Source of the DNA: Gammaproteobacteria bacterium
GTDB lineage: Bacteria; Pseudomonadota; Gammaproteobacteria; HK1
Length of the DNA: 6,988 bases
Assembly (NCBI GenBank): GCA_020444775.1
Contig: JAGRHX010000841.1
Coordinates: 1 to 6,988, forward strand
Reading direction: 5' to 3'
The notes under the pieces were generated by a model. That model was not told the origin of the DNA and did no database searches. It was given only the letters and a program-made list of their open reading frames with translations. Made by a program: the position numbers and the translations under genes. Shown here piece by piece: positions 3,880 to 6,988 of the stretch. The number at the start of each line of letters is the position of its first letter. The stretch's first letter is position 1.

Positions 3880-6822
3880 ATGAGCAGGTCGATGATTGCA
3901 GACGAGCAGGAAGGAATCCCCACTCGCGACACCCTGCTGCGCCATATCGAATCGATACTCGAGGCACTGCAGCCGGAGCGTTCGGGGCGCGCGCAGGTCA
4001 GTCTGGACAGCGAGTTCGACGCCGATCTGGGGCTCGACAGTCTGAGTCGTGCCGAGCTCATCGCGCGGTTGGAGGAAGCGCTGGGTCGTCGCTTCGGCGA
4101 TGCCGTGGTGATGAGCGCGGCCTCACCGCGTGACCTGTTGCGCGCGCTCCAGGCCGGGCCTGTAGGGACCGAGGCGCTCCCCGGGCCGGCCAACGCCCGG
4201 TCGGACGCCGAGGCCGGGCGTGCCGTGCCCGCTACACCCACGGGTGTAGGGCTGGCTGCGGGGGTGGCGGTGCGCGCGCCGGTTCGTGCCGAGAGCCTGG
4301 TCGAAGCGCTGCTGTGGCATCGGGCCAACCACCCGGAACGGACGCATGTCACCCTGCTTGAGAGCGATGCCGATGGCGGGAGTGGCCATCTAGAGCTGAG
4401 TTATGGCGCGCTGCTCGAGTCCGCATCCCGGATCGCCAGCGGCTTGCGCGGGCAGGGCATCGATGCCGGGGACGTGGTGGTGCTGATGCTGCCCACCGGT
4501 CTCGATTATCTGGCGAGCTTCGTCGGCGTGCTGCTGGCCGGGGCGGTGGTGCTGCCGATCTATCCACCGACCCGTCCGAACCAGCTCGAGGAGCACCTGC
4601 GCCGACACCGGCTGATCCTCGAGAACGCCCGCGCCAGGCTGGTGGTGGTCGACGAGCAGTTGCGCGCTGCCGGACGACTGCTCGCCATGCAGGCCGATCA
4701 GGCGGTGACCATGGTCACCGTGAAGCAGCTGGCGGAGGCGGCGCCCATCGAGCATATCCGCCTGCCGGGGGCCGACGAGGTGGCCTTCCTGCAGTACACC
4801 TCCGGCAGCACCGGTGAGCCCAAGGGTGTGGTGCTCACCCATCGCAACGTGCTCACCAGTGTACGCGCCATGCGTGACGCCATCGGCCTGCGTGACGACG
4901 ACGTGCTGGTCAGCTGGCTGCCGCTCTATCATGACATGGGCCTCATCGGCATGTGGCTGGGGCCGCTGGTCTACGGCGTGCCGCTGGTGCTGATGTCGCC
5001 GTTGGCGTTCCTGGCCCGACCGGAGCGCTGGCTGCAGACCATCGAAGCGTTCCGCGGGACCATCTCCGGAGGGCCGAACTTCTGCTTCGATCTGTGTCTG
5101 AAGCGGATTCCGGAGCCGCAGCGCGAGCGTCTGGATCTGCGCAGCTGGCGATTCGTGTTCAACGGTGCAGAGCCGGTCAGCGCCCAGAGCATGCGCAGAT
5201 TCGCCGAGGGCTTTGCCTGCGCCGGACTCGACCCGATGGCGTTGGCACCCGTCTACGGTCTGGCCGAGGCGACGCTCGGCGTCACCTTCACACCGGTGGG
5301 GCGTGGCATGAGGACCCTGAAGGTGGATGCTGCGACCCTCTGGCAGGCTCAGCGGGCCGTGCCGGTGGCGGATGTCGCTGATGGCTCGGCCGAGAACGTG
5401 CTGGAGCTGGTGTCCTGTGGCCCGTGTATACCCGGCTTCGACATGCGCGTGGTCGACTCGCACGACCACGAGATCCCGGATCGTCAGGTCGGGCAGGTGG
5501 AGTTTCGTGGCGCTGCCTGCACCAGCGGTTATTACAGGGCCGGCGGCCTGAGCGCGGCCCTGTTCGACGATGGCTGGCTGCGTTCCGGAGACCTCGGCTT
5601 CATCAGTGACGGCGAGCTGTACATCACCGGTCGTATCAAGGACCTCATCATCCGCGGGGGCCGCAATTTCTATCCGTACGAGATCGAGCAGGCGACCGGT
5701 GAGATTGACGGGATCCGCGCCGGTTGTGTTGCGGCCTTCGGCTGCAACGACCCGGAGAGCGGCACCGAGCAGCTGGTGGTCGTGGCCGAGATCCGGTCGT
5801 CTCCGGCGGCGGACCAGGACGCCTTGACGGACGCGGTGCGCGCTCGGGTCCAACGCTTGACCGGGGTGGCACCGGACGTCGTCGAGCTGGTCGCGCCGCA
5901 GACGGTGCTGAAGACTTCCAGTGGCAAGATCCGTCGCGCCACCATGCGAGAGCGCTATCTGGATGGCTCCCTGCATCGGCCGCCGCGTGCCGCCTGGCTG
6001 CAGCTGACGCTCGCGGTGGTCGGCGGGGTGCGTAAATCCATGCGTCAGGGTGCGCGCCGGGCCCTCGACCTGCTGTGCGCCGCACGCGTGTTCAGCTCGG
6101 TGCTGGGCATTGGCGGGCTGGCGCTGGTGCCGGTCGTGCTGGCGCCTGGGCTGACACGGCGCTGGTGTCTGGCACGGGCTTTCAGCCGGTTGATGCTCGC
6201 GCTGGGTGGGGTGCAACTGCGGGTGACCGGCATGGAGCGTCTGGACCTGTCACGACCACAGGTGCTGGTCTGCAATCACCAGAGCTATCTGGATGCGATC
6301 GCCTTGTCCAGCATCCTGCCTGGACCCGCGCGCTTCGTGGCGAAACGCGAGCTTGCATCGGTGCCCTTGCTCGGCTGGCTGCTGGGACGGCTGGGGGTGA
6401 TCTTCGTGGAACGCTTCGACCACACGCGTAGCCAGGACGATGTGCAGCAGATGGGTGCGGCGCTGGCGAACGGGCACAGCGTGTTCGTGTTTCCCGAAGG
6501 TACCTTCGGTCATGGTGCCGGGCTTCTGCCATTCCAGCTCGGCGCATTCGTGCTGACGTTGTCCAGTGGGGTCGTCATGCAGCCGCTGGTCATTCGGGGA
6601 TCACGGCATGTGCTGAAGGGCGACAGCTTCTTTCCGCGGCCCGGTCCGGTGGACATCGAGGTGCTGGAACCTCTGCAGGCCGACCGCAACGAGGACTTTG
6701 CCGAGGCGGTACGGCTGCGCGATCGGGTCAGGCAACGGATCCTGGCGCGCTGTGGGGAACCGGATCTGGGGCACCGACGTCTGCTTTCTGAGGTCGCGGC
6801 GCAGATTGGGCGGCGCGGCTGA
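3880..6822 (+). CDS. ACP - fatty acyl-AMP ligase - PlsC acyltransferase fusion
   Basis: Three enzymatic parts lie in one 980-residue chain. Residues 16-90 are an acyl carrier domain with LGLDSLSR; Ser54 is the expected phosphopantetheine site. Residues 91-137 are an Ala/Gly/Pro linker. Residues 138-697 are an adenylate-forming ligase: P-loop YTSGSTGEPKG (306-316), LPLYHDMGLIG (347-357), FNGAEPV (427-433), VYGLAEATLG (458-467), SGDLGF (569-574), GRIKDLIIRGGRNFYP (584-599) and C-terminal Lys683 in TSSGKIRR. YHDMGLIG and GAEPV are typical of fatty acyl-AMP ligases, which load carrier proteins in place of CoA. A hydrophobic segment at 739-757 probably anchors it in the membrane. Residues 767-952 are a lysophospholipid-type acyltransferase: NHQSYLD (His800, Asp805, the HX4D pair), IFVERFD, and FPEGT (871-875). 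Inferred role: activate a free fatty acid, load it on the tethered ACP and transfer it to a lysolipid or glycerol phosphate. E. coli Aas joins PlsC and ligase in the opposite order without ACP. Start uncertain: GTG 3826, ATG 3841 and ATG 3892 are in frame; none has a strong Shine-Dalgarno sequence. Confidence 0.9.
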   Translation: MSRSMIADEQEGIPTRDTLLRHIESILEALQPERSGRAQVSLDSEFDADLGLDSLSRAELIARLEEALGRRFGDAVVMSAASPRDLLRALQAGPVGTEALPGPANARSDAEAGRAVPATPTGVGLAAGVAVRAPVRAESLVEALLWHRANHPERTHVTLLESDADGGSGHLELSYGALLESASRIASGLRGQGIDAGDVVVLMLPTGLDYLASFVGVLLAGAVVLPIYPPTRPNQLEEHLRRHRLILENARARLVVVDEQLRAAGRLLAMQADQAVTMVTVKQLAEAAPIEHIRLPGADEVAFLQYTSGSTGEPKGVVLTHRNVLTSVRAMRDAIGLRDDDVLVSWLPLYHDMGLIGMWLGPLVYGVPLVLMSPLAFLARPERWLQTIEAFRGTISGGPNFCFDLCLKRIPEPQRERLDLRSWRFVFNGAEPVSAQSMRRFAEGFACAGLDPMALAPVYGLAEATLGVTFTPVGRGMRTLKVDAATLWQAQRAVPVADVADGSAENVLELVSCGPCIPGFDMRVVDSHDHEIPDRQVGQVEFRGAACTSGYYRAGGLSAALFDDGWLRSGDLGFISDGELYITGRIKDLIIRGGRNFYPYEIEQATGEIDGIRAGCVAAFGCNDPESGTEQLVVVAEIRSSPAADQDALTDAVRARVQRLTGVAPDVVELVAPQTVLKTSSGKIRRATMRERYLDGSLHRPPRAAWLQLTLAVVGGVRKSMRQGARRALDLLCAARVFSSVLGIGGLALVPVVLAPGLTRRWCLARAFSRLMLALGGVQLRVTGMERLDLSRPQVLVCNHQSYLDAIALSSILPGPARFVAKRELASVPLLGWLLGRLGVIFVERFDHTRSQDDVQQMGAALANGHSVFVFPEGTFGHGAGLLPFQLGAFVLTLSSGVVMQPLVIRGSRHVLKGDSFFPRPGPVDIEVLEPLQADRNEDFAEAVRLRDRVRQRILARCGEPDLGHRRLLSEVAAQIGRRG

Positions 6823-6988
6823 GAAACTATTGATTCCCATACGGGCATGCACTCGAGACTCCGCGAGCGTGCCTGGAGCGGGGCAGCTGAGCGCCCCGGG
6901 AGACGGCCGGTGCTCTCATAGCCTCGGCGATGGTCGCACCGGCTCCCAGCAGTAGATGCCATGGATCAATCCCCCATGGATCAATCCC
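6823..6988. other. right-end spacer with nested inverted repeats
   Basis: After the fusion stop there is no gene I can support. ATTGATTCCCAT (6829-6840) and ATGGATCAAT (6961-6970) form a gapped inverted repeat about 120 bases apart. It extends inward as GGGCATG against GATGCC. Between them lie GCACTCG (6849-6855) with CGAGCGTGC (6863-6871), an imperfect pair, and CGGGGC (6879-6884) with GCCCCG (6893-6898), a perfect 6-bp stem. No T-tract follows, so a standard terminator for the fusion gene is not evident. A minus-strand frame open from the right edge to a TAG at 6827-6829 is considered in the findings. Confidence 0.5.
6959..6988. repeat. 15-bp tandem repeat cut by the window end
   Basis: CCATGGATCAATCCC occurs twice, perfectly and head to tail, at 6959-6973 and 6974-6988, and the second copy ends exactly at the window edge. 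More copies may follow outside. Fifteen bases is five codons, so a coding array is possible: MDQSP on the plus strand or GIDPW on the minus strand. With only two copies visible it could equally be an intergenic repeat. Confidence 0.8.

Noticed and set aside
4390..6216. 608-codon open frame on the minus strand
   Set aside because: It lies opposite the ligase gene. The translation is His/Gln/Arg-rich with no family motifs, the typical shadow of a GC-rich coding sequence.
1..6988. tRNA, rRNA or riboswitch
   Set aside because: I saw no cloverleaf, rRNA-like or known riboswitch core sequence in any spacer.

Overview
The window is GC-rich bacterial DNA with the gene order envC (partial, minus strand) <> yibN-type rhodanese > secB > gpsA > a large three-domain lipid enzyme. 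The rhodanese-secB-gpsA order, with envC diverging from the rhodanese, is the conserved neighbourhood of gammaproteobacteria (E. coli: envC and gpmM on one side, yibN-grxC-secB-gpsA on the other). The protein sequences also look gammaproteobacterial. I cannot name a genus. Compared with E. coli, gpmM is missing between envC and the rhodanese, and grxC is missing between the rhodanese and secB.

Layout: 1-925, N-terminal 308 codons of EnvC on the minus strand, running off the left edge. 926-1375, a divergent spacer with a 7-bp tandem repeat, three adjacent inverted repeats and an AT-rich array reaching the rhodanese start codon. 1376-1801, membrane-anchored rhodanese. 1802-2027, a spacer where grxC would normally lie. 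2028-2531, secB. 2532-2649, a T-rich, A-poor spacer. 2650-3660, gpsA. 3661-3879, a spacer with an 11-bp GATATC array. 3880-6822, a fusion of acyl carrier protein, fatty acyl-AMP ligase-like enzyme and PlsC-type acyltransferase. 6823-6988, a spacer with nested inverted repeats and a 15-bp tandem repeat cut by the window end.

Most genes are cell-envelope housekeeping: septal murein hydrolase activation (EnvC), chaperoning of exported proteins (SecB), and glycerol-3-phosphate for phospholipids (GpsA). The fusion follows gpsA on the same strand. It contains what is needed to activate a free fatty acid as acyl-AMP, load it on a tethered carrier and pass it to a glycerolipid acceptor, so GpsA product and the fusion may meet in one membrane-lipid pathway. 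That link is inference from adjacency and domain content.

The two most notable points are the ACP-ligase-PlsC fusion and the spacers: four of the five carry their own short repeat array or a strong compositional bias, and the repeat arrays have different unit lengths (7, 8, about 17, 11 and 15 bp).
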